Shown one piece after another: positions 16,603 through 25,803 of a DNA stretch of 64,000 bases. The notes below the pieces were generated by a model that saw nothing but the letters and a program-made list of their open reading frames with translations, was not told where the DNA came from and did no database searches. Location of the stretch: the NCBI RefSeq assembly GCF_001652915.1, contig NZ_BBQI01000039.1:20580-84579 (forward strand), read 5' to 3'. Position numbers and translations under genes: made by a program. Positions within the stretch are counted from its first letter, which is position 1. Every line of letters begins with the position of its first letter. The stretch comes from Cupriavidus sp. D384. Lineage in GTDB: Bacteria > Pseudomonadota > Gammaproteobacteria > Burkholderiales > Burkholderiaceae.

Positions 16603-18306
16603 ATGCGATTTGGTCGATTTCTGGCGGTAGTTGCGTGTGCCGCGCTGCTTGCAGCCTGCGCCAGCACACCCACTCCGCCTGCCGGCGAGATGGCCGGCAC
16701 GCCGACCGCCCTGGAATCCGGTCCACCCAAGGACCCGCTCAACACGCTGAACAGCACCGGCCGCGCCGGCTCGCTTTCCCGATCCAACGTCGCCAATGTC
16801 GACCAGTCCAGCGTGGACTGGCTGCGCGGGCCGTCCTCCGATATCTGGGGCCGAATCCGCAAGGGTTTTGCGATGCCGGACCTGGAGGGCACGCTGGTCG
16901 ATGACCGCACGCAGTGGTACGCCGCCCGCCCCGACTACATGGAGCGGATGGTGGGCCGGTCGAGCCGCTACCTCTACCACATCGTGGAAGAGCTGGAGCG
17001 CCGCAACATGCCGACCGAGCTGGCGTTGCTGCCGTTCGTGGAAAGCGCGTTCAATCCCCAGGCGGAATCCACGGCCAAGGCGGCCGGGATGTGGCAGTTC
17101 ATCCCCAGCACGGGCAAGTCGTACAACCTCAAGCAGAACATGTTCCGCGACGAGCGGCGCGATGTGCTGGCGTCCACCGACGCCGCGCTCGACTACCTGT
17201 CGCGGCTCTATGACATGTTCGGCGACTGGCACCTGGCGCTGGCCGCGTACAACTGGGGCGAGGGTGCCGTGTCGCGGGCCATCGCCCGCAACCAGGCGCG
17301 CGGGCTGCCCACGGACTACGCCAGCCTGACCATGCCGAACGAGACGCGCTACTACGTGCCGAAGCTGCAGGCGGTGAAGAACATCATCGCCAACCCGGCC
17401 GCGTATGGCGTGAAGCTGCCCGATATTCCCGATCATCCGTACTTCGTGACGGTGACCACGTCGCGCGATATCGATGTGGCGCTGGCGGCCAAGCTGGCCA
17501 ACATGCCGCTGGACGAATTCAAGGCGCTGAATCCGTCGTTCAACCGTCCGGTGATCCTGGGGGCCGCCAACCCGCAGATCCTGCTGCCGTTCGATAACGC
17601 CGAGCGCTTCCAGTACAACCTCAATACCTACCGGGGTGGCCTGTCCACATGGACGGCCATGACGGTGGACAGCCGCGAGCGCGTGGAAGCGCTGGCCGCG
17701 CGGCTCAACGTCGATGTCGACACGCTGCGCGAGATCAACCGCATTCCCAAGGGCATGCGCCTGAAGGCGGGGTCGACGGTGATGATTCCGCGTACCGATC
17801 GCCACGACCAGGACATCAGCGCGTCGCTGGTGGACACCGCGATGCTGGCCGTCGAGCCCGATGTGCCCGATGCGCGGCGCGTGGTGGTCAAGGCGGGCCG
17901 CAAGGACACGGTGTCGTCGGTGGCGCACCGCTATGGCGTGTCGGTGCGGCAGGTGCAGTCCTGGAACAAGCTGTCGGGCAGCAAGCTCGTGGCCGGCCAG
18001 AGCCTGGTGCTGATGCTGCGTGCCAATTCGCCGGCGGCGGCACGGGCCGAGCGCGGCGACGATGGCGACGAAACCCCGGTGCGTGGCAAGGCGGTACACG
18101 GCAAGACCGTTGCGGCCAAATCGGAAAAAGCCGAGAAGGCATCGGTCTCCAAGTCATCGAAAGCTGAAAAGGCTGAGCCGCGCAAGCGCGTGGTGGTCGA
18201 GGCTGCGCCGCGCAAGGGCGCCAGCAAGTCGACCAGCAAGCCGGTGCCGGCCGCGCCCGCCAAGCCGACGACATCGGCCAAGTCCGCCAAGGGCCATTCT
18301 CGCTGA
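16603..18306 (+). CDS. mltD: Membrane-bound lytic murein transglycosylase D
   Basis: The 567-aa lipoprotein starts MRFGRFLAVVACAALLAAC; the lipobox LAAC gives a lipid-anchored cysteine at residue 19. A transglycosylase domain with the catalytic Glu in LPFVESAFNPQAESTAKAAG (about residue 146) continues to about 300. Two LysM peptidoglycan-binding repeats follow, around 350-400 and 425-475 (VEALAARLNVDVDTLREIN; VSSVAHRYGVSVRQVQSWN). The tail of about 90 residues is Lys/Ala/Ser-rich and probably disordered. It cleaves glycan strands with formation of 1,6-anhydromuramic acid. A TTG 24 bp upstream is in frame, but the signal peptide fits the ATG. Confidence 0.95.
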   Translation: MRFGRFLAVVACAALLAACASTPTPPAGEMAGTPTALESGPPKDPLNTLNSTGRAGSLSRSNVANVDQSSVDWLRGPSSDIWGRIRKGFAMPDLEGTLVDDRTQWYAARPDYMERMVGRSSRYLYHIVEELERRNMPTELALLPFVESAFNPQAESTAKAAGMWQFIPSTGKSYNLKQNMFRDERRDVLASTDAALDYLSRLYDMFGDWHLALAAYNWGEGAVSRAIARNQARGLPTDYASLTMPNETRYYVPKLQAVKNIIANPAAYGVKLPDIPDHPYFVTVTTSRDIDVALAAKLANMPLDEFKALNPSFNRPVILGAANPQILLPFDNAERFQYNLNTYRGGLSTWTAMTVDSRERVEALAARLNVDVDTLREINRIPKGMRLKAGSTVMIPRTDRHDQDISASLVDTAMLAVEPDVPDARRVVVKAGRKDTVSSVAHRYGVSVRQVQSWNKLSGSKLVAGQSLVLMLRANSPAAARAERGDDGDETPVRGKAVHGKTVAAKSEKAEKASVSKSSKAEKAEPRKRVVVEAAPRKGASKSTSKPVPAAPAKPTTSAKSAKGHSR

Positions 18307-18429
18307 TCGGCGACCGGGCTCCGCGGATGCGGCGGGGCCCTGTTGTCGACGGGCTGCCTGATTGACAGCCATCAACGACCCCTCGGGTTCGGGGCGACCA
18401 AAGTGACGCTTTCCCTGTCACTTTCGCCC

Positions 18430-19428
18430 ATGACTCTCCTCCGAACCCTCTCCATCCTGCCGCTGGCCGCGGCCTGCCTTGGCGCCGCATGCGATGCCGG
18501 GCATTCCAGCTCGGATCCTGAATACCCCGCTCCAAAACTGATGGCCCATCGCGCCGGCACTGCGGATCGTCCGGAAAACACGCTGGTCGCCATCGAGTCG
18601 TCGCTGGCGCAGCGGGTGGACATGATCTGGCTGTCGGTCCAGGCAAGCGCCGATGGCGTGCCCGTGCTGTACCGTCCGGCCTCGCTAGGCGCGCTGACCA
18701 ACGGCACCGGAAAGGTGGCCGACTGGACTGCGGCCGAGCTTGCCCGGCTCAACGCTGGATGGCAATTTGTCCAGAACGCGTCCGATGGCAGCAAGCGATA
18801 TCCCTATCGCGACCAGCCGGTGGGTATTCCGACGTTGCGCGATGCCCTGCGCGTCATTCCCGCCGGCGTGCCGGTCGTGCTCGACATGAAATCGATGCCG
18901 GCGGCGCCGCTGACCTTTGCTGTGGCCCAGGTGCTGACATCGGAAAATGCCTGGGATCGCGCGTTGATCTATTCGACCGAGGCGGATTTCCAGCAGACCT
19001 TTGCCCAGTGGCCCAGGGCGCGTCTGTTCGAGTCGCGCGATGCGACGCGCAATCGGCTAGTGACCGCCACGCTAGGCCAGGCTTGCGGCACACCGCCGGC
19101 TTCCGGCACGTGGGCCGGATTCGAGTTGCGCCGGAACGTGGAACTGGTTGAGACATTCACCCTGGGGGAAGGGCGTTCGCCCGTAAGCGCCGTATTCTGG
19201 ACCCGGGAATCGGTGAACTGCTACCGCGCCAGGGCGCAGGCCAACCTTGTGGCGTTCGGCGTCAACGATACGGCCGCCTACTGCGAGGCCAAACGGTTGG
19301 GCCTCGACGCCGTCATGGTAGATTCTCCAGAAAAGATGGCCGGTATCCGTGCCCAGGTGGTGCAGGACCCCACGCGGTGCAAGCAGCAGGCGCCGCGCGG
19401 CAGCCCATCCACCCCTGGCCGGCCGTAG
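18430..19428 (+). CDS. Glycerophosphodiester phosphodiesterase-like lipoprotein with altered active site
   Basis: The 332-aa product starts MTLLRTLSILPLAAACLGAAC, a lipoprotein-type signal. The GDPD barrel begins LMAHRAGTADRPENTLVAIESSLAQ. In normal enzymes the next strand carries a Glu-x-Asp metal pair and a later His-Asp. Here the segment reads MIWLSVQASADGVPVLYRP, so those residues are replaced by Trp, Ser, Arg and Pro. The later PTLRDAL and VVLDMKS segments are kept. The protein may have lost the usual diesterase activity or changed chemistry. No strong ribosome-binding site is seen; a longer frame extends 29 codons upstream. Confidence 0.75.
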   Translation: MTLLRTLSILPLAAACLGAACDAGHSSSDPEYPAPKLMAHRAGTADRPENTLVAIESSLAQRVDMIWLSVQASADGVPVLYRPASLGALTNGTGKVADWTAAELARLNAGWQFVQNASDGSKRYPYRDQPVGIPTLRDALRVIPAGVPVVLDMKSMPAAPLTFAVAQVLTSENAWDRALIYSTEADFQQTFAQWPRARLFESRDATRNRLVTATLGQACGTPPASGTWAGFELRRNVELVETFTLGEGRSPVSAVFWTRESVNCYRARAQANLVAFGVNDTAAYCEAKRLGLDAVMVDSPEKMAGIRAQVVQDPTRCKQQAPRGSPSTPGRP

Positions 19429-19474
19429 CCATCCGCACCGCATTACGACAAACGACAAGCGGAGGAGACACATC

Positions 19475-21364
19475 ATGACGGCAAGCCGTGCCCTGCACGC
19501 GCGTTCCCTGTCCGACAAGGCGGGATTCTGGGCCGAACAGGCCGCGCGCATCGACTGGGAAACCCCGTTCGAGCGCGTGCTCGACGACAGCCATCCGCCA
19601 TTCGCGCGCTGGTTTGTCGGTGGGCGGACCAATCTCTGCCACAACGCCATCGATCGCCATCTGGCCGAGCGGGCCGACCAGCGCGCGCTGGTCTATGTGT
19701 CGACCGAGACCGATACGGAGCAGGTCTACACGTATCGCCAGCTGCACGACGAGGTGAACCGCATGGCCGCCACGCTGCAGGCGCTGGGCGTGCAGCGCGG
19801 CGACCGGGTGCTGGTCTATATGCCGATGATCCCCGAGGCGATGTTCGCGATGCTGGCATGTACCCGCATCGGGGCCGTGCACTCCGTGGTGTTCGGCGGG
19901 TTTGCATCGGTCAGCCTGGCGGCGCGTATCGACGACGCGAAGCCCAAGGTGATCGTCAGCGCCGACGCCGGATCGCGCGCGGGCAAGGTAGTGCCGTACA
20001 AGCCGCTGCTGGACGAGGCGATCCGGCTGGCCGGCCATCATCCGGACAAGGTGCTGCTGGTGGACCGCAGGCTGGCCGACATGCCGCGCACGCCCGGCCG
20101 CGACGAAGACTACGCCGCCTGGCGCGACAGGATGGCCGGTCAGCAGGTGCCCTGCGTATGGCTGGAGTCCAGCGAGCCGTCGTACGTGCTGTACACCTCG
20201 GGTACCACGGGCAAGCCCAAGGGCGTGCAGCGCGATACCGGCGGCTATGCGGTGGCGCTGGCAACGTCGATGGAATACATCTTCTGCGGCAAGCCCGGTG
20301 ACACGATGTTCACGGCGTCAGACGTGGGCTGGGTCGTGGGGCACAGCTATATCGTCTACGCGCCGCTGCTGGCCGGCATGACGACGGTGATGTACGAAGG
20401 CACGCCGATCCGCCCGGACGGCGGCATTCTCTGGAAGATCGTGGAGCGGCATGGCGTGAATATCATGTTCAGCGCGCCCACCGCCATCCGCGTGCTCAAG
20501 AAGCAGGACCCGGCGCTGCTGCGCCAGTACGACCTGTCCAGCCTGCGGCTGCTGTTCCTGGCGGGCGAGCCGCTCGATGAACCCACGGCACGCTGGATCC
20601 AGGACGGCATCGGCAAGCCCGTGGTGGACAACTACTGGCAGACCGAATCGGGCTGGCCGATCATCGCGATCCAGCGCGGTGTCGAGGCCTTGCCCGCCAA
20701 GCTGGGATCGCCCGGGGTGCCGGCCTATGGCTATGACCTGCGGATCGTGGACGAGGGGACCGGCGAGGAGTGCCCGCCGAACCAGAAAGGCGTGGTGGCC
20801 ATCGACTACCCGCTGCCGCCCGGCTGCATGACCACGGTGTGGGGCGATAACGACCGGTTCGTGCGCACCTACTGGTCGGCGGTGCCGAACCGGCAGAGCT
20901 ATTCGACGTTCGACTGGGGCGTGCGCGACGAGGACGGCTACGTTTTCATCCTTGGCCGGACGGACGATGTGATCAACGTTGCCGGGCATCGGCTGGGCAC
21001 GCGCGAGATCGAGGAAAGCCTGTCGTCGCACCCGGGCGTGGCCGAGGTGGCCGTGGTGGGCGTGCAGGACGCGCTGAAAGGGCAGGTGGCGCTGGGCTTC
21101 TGCATTGCCCGAGATGCCAGCCGCACCGGTTCGGACGCCGATCGCCTGATCTTCGAGGGTGAACTGATGAAGACCGTGGAACAGCAACTGGGCGCGGTGG
21201 CGCGGCCGGCACGCGTGTTCTTTGTCAACGCGCTGCCGAAGACCCGCTCGGGCAAGCTGCTGCGCCGCGCCATCCAGGCCGTGGCCGAAGGGCGCGATCC
21301 GGGCGACCTGACGACGATCGAGGATCCGACCGCGCTGGATCAGGTGAAAGACGCCTTGGGCTGA
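19475..21364 (+). CDS. prpE: Propionate-CoA ligase / acyl-CoA synthetase, PrpE type
   Basis: The 629-aa AMP-forming synthetase starts MTASRALHARSLSD, preceded by GGAGGAG. The adenylation signature is YTSGTTGKPKGVQRDTGG, where the RDTGG extension is typical of PrpE. It is followed by ASDVGWVVGHSYIVYAPL, NYWQTESGWP and the C-terminal KTRSGKLLRR with the catalytic lysine. It makes propionyl-CoA from propionate. It is 46 bp after the GDPD-like gene and upstream of the aromatic cluster. It probably has its own regulation, since a hairpin and a promoter separate it from the next gene. Confidence 0.92.
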   Translation: MTASRALHARSLSDKAGFWAEQAARIDWETPFERVLDDSHPPFARWFVGGRTNLCHNAIDRHLAERADQRALVYVSTETDTEQVYTYRQLHDEVNRMAATLQALGVQRGDRVLVYMPMIPEAMFAMLACTRIGAVHSVVFGGFASVSLAARIDDAKPKVIVSADAGSRAGKVVPYKPLLDEAIRLAGHHPDKVLLVDRRLADMPRTPGRDEDYAAWRDRMAGQQVPCVWLESSEPSYVLYTSGTTGKPKGVQRDTGGYAVALATSMEYIFCGKPGDTMFTASDVGWVVGHSYIVYAPLLAGMTTVMYEGTPIRPDGGILWKIVERHGVNIMFSAPTAIRVLKKQDPALLRQYDLSSLRLLFLAGEPLDEPTARWIQDGIGKPVVDNYWQTESGWPIIAIQRGVEALPAKLGSPGVPAYGYDLRIVDEGTGEECPPNQKGVVAIDYPLPPGCMTTVWGDNDRFVRTYWSAVPNRQSYSTFDWGVRDEDGYVFILGRTDDVINVAGHRLGTREIEESLSSHPGVAEVAVVGVQDALKGQVALGFCIARDASRTGSDADRLIFEGELMKTVEQQLGAVARPARVFFVNALPKTRSGKLLRRAIQAVAEGRDPGDLTTIEDPTALDQVKDALG

Positions 21365-21381
21365 CTGATGTGATGGAGGCT

Positions 21382-21409
21382 CCCCTTTTCTGCGTGAGCA
21401 GAAGAGGGG
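21382..21409 (+). terminator. Stem-loop after prpE
   Basis: CCCCTTTTCTGC and GCAGAAGAGGGG pair over 12 bp (one G-U) around GTGA, 18 bp after the prpE stop. There is no T-tract, so it may be a weak or Rho-assisted terminator. Confidence 0.5.
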
Positions 21410-21438
21410 GCCGCATCGGCCGCCGCCTAAAATTGTTC

Positions 21439-21467
21439 TTGCCAGTCATCGTCGAGCGCCCTAATAT
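21439..21467 (+). promoter_or_regulatory. Candidate promoter of the anthranilyl-CoA cluster
   Basis: TTGCCA (21439-21444) and TAATAT (21462-21467) are 17 bp apart. The -10 overlaps the palindrome at 21463-21484, the classic position for a repressor operator. Confidence 0.6.
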
Positions 21468-21484
21468 TTTAAGCATAAAATATT
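21463..21484. promoter_or_regulatory. Candidate MarR-type operator (9-bp inverted repeat)
   Basis: AATATTTTA and TAAAATATT are exact inverted repeats around AGCA. This AT-rich 22-bp palindrome stands out in GC-rich DNA and sits on the -10 and start site of the promoter. MarR-family repressors that respond to aryl-CoA ligands bind such sites; no regulator gene is in the window. Confidence 0.6.
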
Positions 21485-21540
21485 TAACCCTGATGTAGAA
21501 CGCCTCCGGCCCGTGCCGCAGGCGTGCAGGAGACTGACAG

Positions 21541-23916
21541 ATGCGTGTGCTCTGTATTGGTGGCGGCCCGGCAGGGCTGTACTTTGGCCTGCTGATGAAA
21601 CTGCAGGATCCGTCCAACGAGGTGGTGGTGGTCGAGCGCAACCGACCCTACGACACGTTTGGCTGGGGCGTGGTGTTTTCCGATGCCACGCTCGAAAACC
21701 TGAAGCTGGCCGATCCGGCCAGCGCGGCCGAGATCAACGCGGCGTTCAACCACTGGGACGATATCGACATCCATATTGGTGGCCGCACGATCCGCTCGGG
21801 CGGGCACGGCTTCATCGGCATTGGCCGCAAGCGGCTGCTGAACATCCTGCAGGCCCGCTGCGAGGCGCTGGGCGTGAAGCTGGTATTCGAGACCGATGCC
21901 ACCGACGACCAGGCGCTGGCACAGCAGTACAACGCCGACCTGTTGATTGCCTCCGATGGCATCAACAGCCGCATTCGCACGCGCTACGCCGGCACCTTTG
22001 CACCCGACATCGACACGCGCCAGTGCCGCTTTGTCTGGCTGGGCACGCACAAGCTGTTCGACGCGTTCACGTTCGCGTTCGAGAAGACCGAGCATGGCTG
22101 GTTCCAGGCCCATGCCTATCGCTTCGACGACGACACGTCGACGTTTATCGTCGAGGCCCCGGAGTCCGTGTGGCGCGCCGCCGGCATCGAGCAGATGAGC
22201 CAGGAAGAGGGCGTGGCCTACTGCGAGCGGCTGTTCGCCCGCCACCTGGATGGCCACCGGCTGATCAGCAATGCCACGCACCTGCGCGGCTCGGCAAACT
22301 GGATCCGCTTCCCGCGCGTGATCTGTCACCGCTGGGTGCACTGGAACACGCTGGCCGACGGCCGCCGCGTGCCGGTTGTGCTGATGGGTGACGCCGCGCA
22401 CACCGCGCACTTCTCTATCGGATCGGGCACCAAGCTGGCCCTGGAAGATGCGATCGACCTGGCGAACGAGATCGGCGCGCAACGCGGCGCCGGTGTGGAT
22501 GGGTTGCCCGAGGCGCTGACGCGCTACGAGGCCACGCGCAGCGTCGAGGTGCTGAAAATCCAGAATGCCGCGCGCAATTCCACCGAGTGGTTCGAGAATG
22601 TCGAGCGCTATGCGGGCATGGCGCCCGAGCAGTTTGCGTATTCGCTGCTGACGCGCTCGCAGCGGATCTCTCACGAAAACCTGCGCGTGCGCGACGCGGG
22701 CTATGTCGACGGTTTCGAGCAATGGCTGGCCGCGCAGGCCGGCGTGCCGCAGGAGACGCTGAAGCTGCGCGCTGCCGATGGCGATGCGGGCCTGCCGCCG
22801 ATGTTCACGCCGTTCACGGTGCGCGGCGTCACGCTGAAAAACCGCGTGGTCGTCAGCCCGATGGCGATGTACTCGTCTGTCGATGGCGTGCCGGGGGACT
22901 TTCACCTGGTGCATCTGGGCTCGCGGGCCATGGGCGGCGCCGGCATGGTGGTGGCCGAGATGACTTGCGTGTCGCCGGACGCCCGCATCACGCCGGGATG
23001 CCCGGGCCTGTGGAACGACGCGCAGCGTGATGCGTGGAAGCGCATCGTCGACTTTGTGCATGCCAACAGCGACGCCCGCATCGCCATGCAGCTGGGCCAT
23101 GCCGGGCGCAAGGGGTCCACGCAGCTGGGCTGGGAGAAGATGGACCATCCGCTGGCCCAGGGCAACTGGCCGCTGGAGTCGGCATCGCCGCTGCCGTACA
23201 TGCCCGGTGTGTCGCAGGTGCCGCGCGAAATGACGCGCGCCGACATGGACCGCGTGCGCGACGACTTCGTCGCCAACGCCCGCCGTGCGGCGCAGGCCGG
23301 CTTCGACTGGCTGGAACTGCACTGCGCGCACGGCTACCTGCTGTCGAGCTTTATCTCGCCGCTGACCAACGTGCGCACCGATGACTACGGCGGCTCGCTT
23401 GCCAATCGGCTGCGTTTTCCGCTGGAAGTCTTTACGGCGGTGCGTGCGGTCTGGCCGCAGGACAAGCCGATGTCGGTGCGGATCTCGGCCCACGACTGGG
23501 TCGAAGGCGGCATCACCGCCGACGATGCCGTGCAGATCGCCCGGGCCTTCAAGGCGGCCGGCGCCGACATGATCGATTGCTCGTCCGGGCAGGTCAGCCC
23601 CGACCAGGCACCGGTCTATGGCCGGATGTACCAGACGCCGTTCGCCGACCGCATCCGCAACGAGGCCGGCATCCCGACGATTGCCGTCGGCGCCATCTTC
23701 GAGGCCGACCACGTCGACAGCATCGTGGCGGCGGGTCGCGCCGACCTGTGCGCGATCGCGCGCCCGCACCTGGCCGACCCGGCGTGGACACTGCACGAAG
23801 CGGCGCGGCTGGGCTACCGCGATGTCGCATGGCCGAAGCAGTACGTAGCCGGCAAGCGGCAGCTCGAAACCAACCTGGCGCGTGCGGCCGCGTACGCGCA
23901 GCAACCGGGGAAGTAA
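21541..23916 (+). CDS. 2-aminobenzoyl-CoA monooxygenase/reductase-like fusion (flavin monooxygenase + old yellow enzyme)
   Basis: The 791-aa protein joins two flavoenzymes. Residues 1-400 are an FAD monooxygenase with the nucleotide motif [18 protein letters not shown] at the start and [22 protein letters not shown] near 282. Residues about 420-790 are an old-yellow-enzyme reductase ([50 protein letters not shown]). Databases often call such fusions salicylyl-CoA 5-hydroxylase. The same fusion is known as ACMR of Azoarcus evansii, which hydroxylates and reduces 2-aminobenzoyl-CoA. The neighbouring ligase, beta-oxidation-like enzymes and RidA favour the anthranilate role. Confidence 0.85.
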   Translation: MRVLCIGGGPAGLYFGLLMKLQDPSNEVVVVERNRPYDTFGWGVVFSDATLENLKLADPASAAEINAAFNHWDDIDIHIGGRTIRSGGHGFIGIGRKRLLNILQARCEALGVKLVFETDATDDQALAQQYNADLLIASDGINSRIRTRYAGTFAPDIDTRQCRFVWLGTHKLFDAFTFAFEKTEHGWFQAHAYRFDDDTSTFIVEAPESVWRAAGIEQMSQEEGVAYCERLFARHLDGHRLISNATHLRGSANWIRFPRVICHRWVHWNTLADGRRVPVVLMGDAAHTAHFSIGSGTKLALEDAIDLANEIGAQRGAGVDGLPEALTRYEATRSVEVLKIQNAARNSTEWFENVERYAGMAPEQFAYSLLTRSQRISHENLRVRDAGYVDGFEQWLAAQAGVPQETLKLRAADGDAGLPPMFTPFTVRGVTLKNRVVVSPMAMYSSVDGVPGDFHLVHLGSRAMGGAGMVVAEMTCVSPDARITPGCPGLWNDAQRDAWKRIVDFVHANSDARIAMQLGHAGRKGSTQLGWEKMDHPLAQGNWPLESASPLPYMPGVSQVPREMTRADMDRVRDDFVANARRAAQAGFDWLELHCAHGYLLSSFISPLTNVRTDDYGGSLANRLRFPLEVFTAVRAVWPQDKPMSVRISAHDWVEGGITADDAVQIARAFKAAGADMIDCSSGQVSPDQAPVYGRMYQTPFADRIRNEAGIPTIAVGAIFEADHVDSIVAAGRADLCAIARPHLADPAWTLHEAARLGYRDVAWPKQYVAGKRQLETNLARAAAYAQQPGK

Positions 23917-23918
23917 TC

Positions 23919-24713
23919 ATGGCGATGGCTTTGCAAGGCCACCATGCGCTGGTCACCGGAGGAGGGCGCGGCATTGGTGCCGCGATTGCCCGCAGGCTGC
24001 TGGAAGAAGGCGCCAGCGTGACGCTGGTGGGCCGCGACTGCACGGTGCTGGATGCGGCCATGCAGGCGCTGGAGCCACTGGCCGTGGACGGCGCGGCGCT
24101 GGGCGCGGCGGCGGCCGATATTACCGATGCCGACGAGGTGACCGCGGCCTTTGCACAAGCCACCAGCGAGCGCGGCCCGATCACGCTGCTCGTCAACAAC
24201 GCGGGCCAGGCCCATAGCGCACCGTTCGCCAAGACCGACCTGGCGCTGTGGCAGCGCATGCTCGACGTCAACCTGACCGGCACCTTCCTGTGCACCCAGG
24301 CGGTGCTGCCCGCGATGCTGGAGCAGGGCTGGGGTCGCATTGTCAATGTGGCGAGCACGGCAGGGCTGATCGGCTACGGCTATGTCAGCGCCTATTGTGC
24401 AGCCAAGCACGGCGTGATCGGCCTGACCCGCGCGCTGGCGCTGGAACTGGCGCCCAAGGGCATCACCGTGAACGCGGTGTGCCCCGGCTATACCGAGACC
24501 GACATCGTGCGCGATGCGGTCGCCAATATCGTCGGCAAGACCGGCCGCACCGAAGAACAGGCCCGCGCCGAGCTGGCCGCCCGCAATCCGCAGCGCCGGC
24601 TGGTGCAGCCCGACGAGGTAGCCGACGCCGTGGCCTGGCTGTGCCGCCCATCGGCATCCGCGATCACCGGGCAGGCCGTGCCGGTGGCGGGCGGCGAGGT
24701 GATGGCGGGGTGA
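23919..24713 (+). CDS. Short-chain dehydrogenase of the anthranilyl-CoA cluster
   Basis: The 264-aa SDR has [12 protein letters not shown] (cofactor, about residues 14-25), NNAG (about 90), the catalytic Ser (VASTAG, about 145) and YCAAK (about 157-161). It starts 2 bp after the fusion monooxygenase stop. It probably oxidises or reduces an alicyclic hydroxyacyl-CoA intermediate. The last codons, Val-Met-Ala-Gly-stop, lie inside a tandem repeat that continues beyond the gene. Confidence 0.9.
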   Translation: MAMALQGHHALVTGGGRGIGAAIARRLLEEGASVTLVGRDCTVLDAAMQALEPLAVDGAALGAAAADITDADEVTAAFAQATSERGPITLLVNNAGQAHSAPFAKTDLALWQRMLDVNLTGTFLCTQAVLPAMLEQGWGRIVNVASTAGLIGYGYVSAYCAAKHGVIGLTRALALELAPKGITVNAVCPGYTETDIVRDAVANIVGKTGRTEEQARAELAARNPQRRLVQPDEVADAVAWLCRPSASAITGQAVPVAGGEVMAG

Positions 24714-24775
24714 TTGCGTGGTGATTGCGTGGTGATTGCGTGGTGATGGCGTGGTGATGGCGTGGTGATGGCGTG
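24699..24775. repeat. 11-bp tandem repeat running across the SDR stop codon
   Basis: Seven consecutive 11-bp units occur: gtgatggcggg, then gtgattgcgtg three times and gtgatggcgtg three times. The first unit is the end of the coding sequence and the second contains the TGA stop. This is a simple slippage-type minisatellite. Confidence 0.9.
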
Positions 24776-24794
24776 GTGAAGCACCGAATGTTTG

Positions 24795-24920
24795 CTCCCC
24801 TCTCCCGCTAGCGGGAGAGGGGCTGGGGGAGAGGGCGGGCCGTTCACGATACGACCGTCATGGTTCGAACTGCGGTGCCCTCTCTCCCCACCCCTCTCGC
24901 GCCGCGGGGAAGCGGAGAAC
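24795..24920. repeat. REP-like palindromic intergenic element
   Basis: CCCCTCTCCCGCT and AGCGGGAGAGGGG make a perfect 26-bp palindrome (24797-24822). It is followed by CTGGGGGAGAGGG and, further on, a related inverted segment CCCTCTCTCCCCACCCCTCT (24879-24898). The layout resembles the paired REP/BIME elements of proteobacteria. It fills most of the 229-bp gap between the SDR and enoyl-CoA hydratase genes and may stabilise or end the upstream transcript. Confidence 0.65.
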
Positions 24921-24942
24921 ACAGACTGGAGACAGAAAAGAG

Positions 24943-25794
24943 ATGACCGAGATTGCACTGGACATGCGTCACCACAAGCGCGCATTTGCCGACTACCAGC
25001 CCAAGCACTTCCTGTGGTCGGTGTCGGCCGACGGCAAGGTGGCGACGATCACGCTGAACCGGCCGGAGCGCAAGAATCCGCTGACCTTCGATTCCTATGC
25101 GGAGCTGCGCGACCTGTTCCGCGGGCTGTGCTACGCCACCGACATCAAGGCCGTGGTGATTACCGGCGCGGGCGGCAACTACTGCTCGGGCGGTGACGTG
25201 CACGAGATCATCGGCCCGCTGACGCGCATGTCGATGCCCGAGTTGCTCGACTTCACGCGCATGACCGGCGATCTGGTCAAGGCCATGCGCGCCTGCCCGC
25301 AGCCGGTGATCAGTGCCGTGGACGGCATCTGCGCCGGCGCGGGCGCCATGATGGCACTGGCGTCGGACCTGCGGCTGGGGACGCCGCAGGCCAAGACGGC
25401 TTTCCTGTTCGTCCGCGTGGGCCTGGCCGGCGCGGACATGGGCGCGTGTACGTTACTGCCGCGCATGATCGGGCAGGGCCGCGCCAGCGAACTGCTCTAT
25501 ACAGGCCGCTCGATGACGGCCGAGGAAGGGCTCCAATGGGGCTTCTTCAATGCGCTGCATGCATCGGACGCCGTACTGGCCCAAGCGCAGGCGCTGGCCG
25601 CCCAGATCGCTGCGGGCCCCACCTTCGCGCATGGCGTGACCAAGAAGCTGCTGCACCAGGAATGGAACATGGGCGTGGACGAGGCCATCGAGGCCGAAGC
25701 CGAGGCGCAGGCCATCTGCATGCAGACGCGCGACTTCCGGCGCGCCTACGATGCTTTCGTAGCGAAGCAGAAGCCCGTGTTCGAAGGCGACTGA
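24943..25794 (+). CDS. Enoyl-CoA hydratase/isomerase family protein
   Basis: The 283-aa crotonase-fold protein has the oxyanion-hole segments [17 protein letters not shown] (about 74-90) and [21 protein letters not shown] (about 125-145). Downstream it keeps [20 protein letters not shown]. Catalytic acid positions are partly changed relative to true hydratases, so it may act as a ring-opening hydrolase or hydratase on the alicyclic CoA ester. It lies 9 bp before the acyl-CoA dehydrogenase gene. Confidence 0.88.
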   Translation: MTEIALDMRHHKRAFADYQPKHFLWSVSADGKVATITLNRPERKNPLTFDSYAELRDLFRGLCYATDIKAVVITGAGGNYCSGGDVHEIIGPLTRMSMPELLDFTRMTGDLVKAMRACPQPVISAVDGICAGAGAMMALASDLRLGTPQAKTAFLFVRVGLAGADMGACTLLPRMIGQGRASELLYTGRSMTAEEGLQWGFFNALHASDAVLAQAQALAAQIAAGPTFAHGVTKKLLHQEWNMGVDEAIEAEAEAQAICMQTRDFRRAYDAFVAKQKPVFEGD

Positions 25795-25803
25795 GGAGCA
25801 GGC

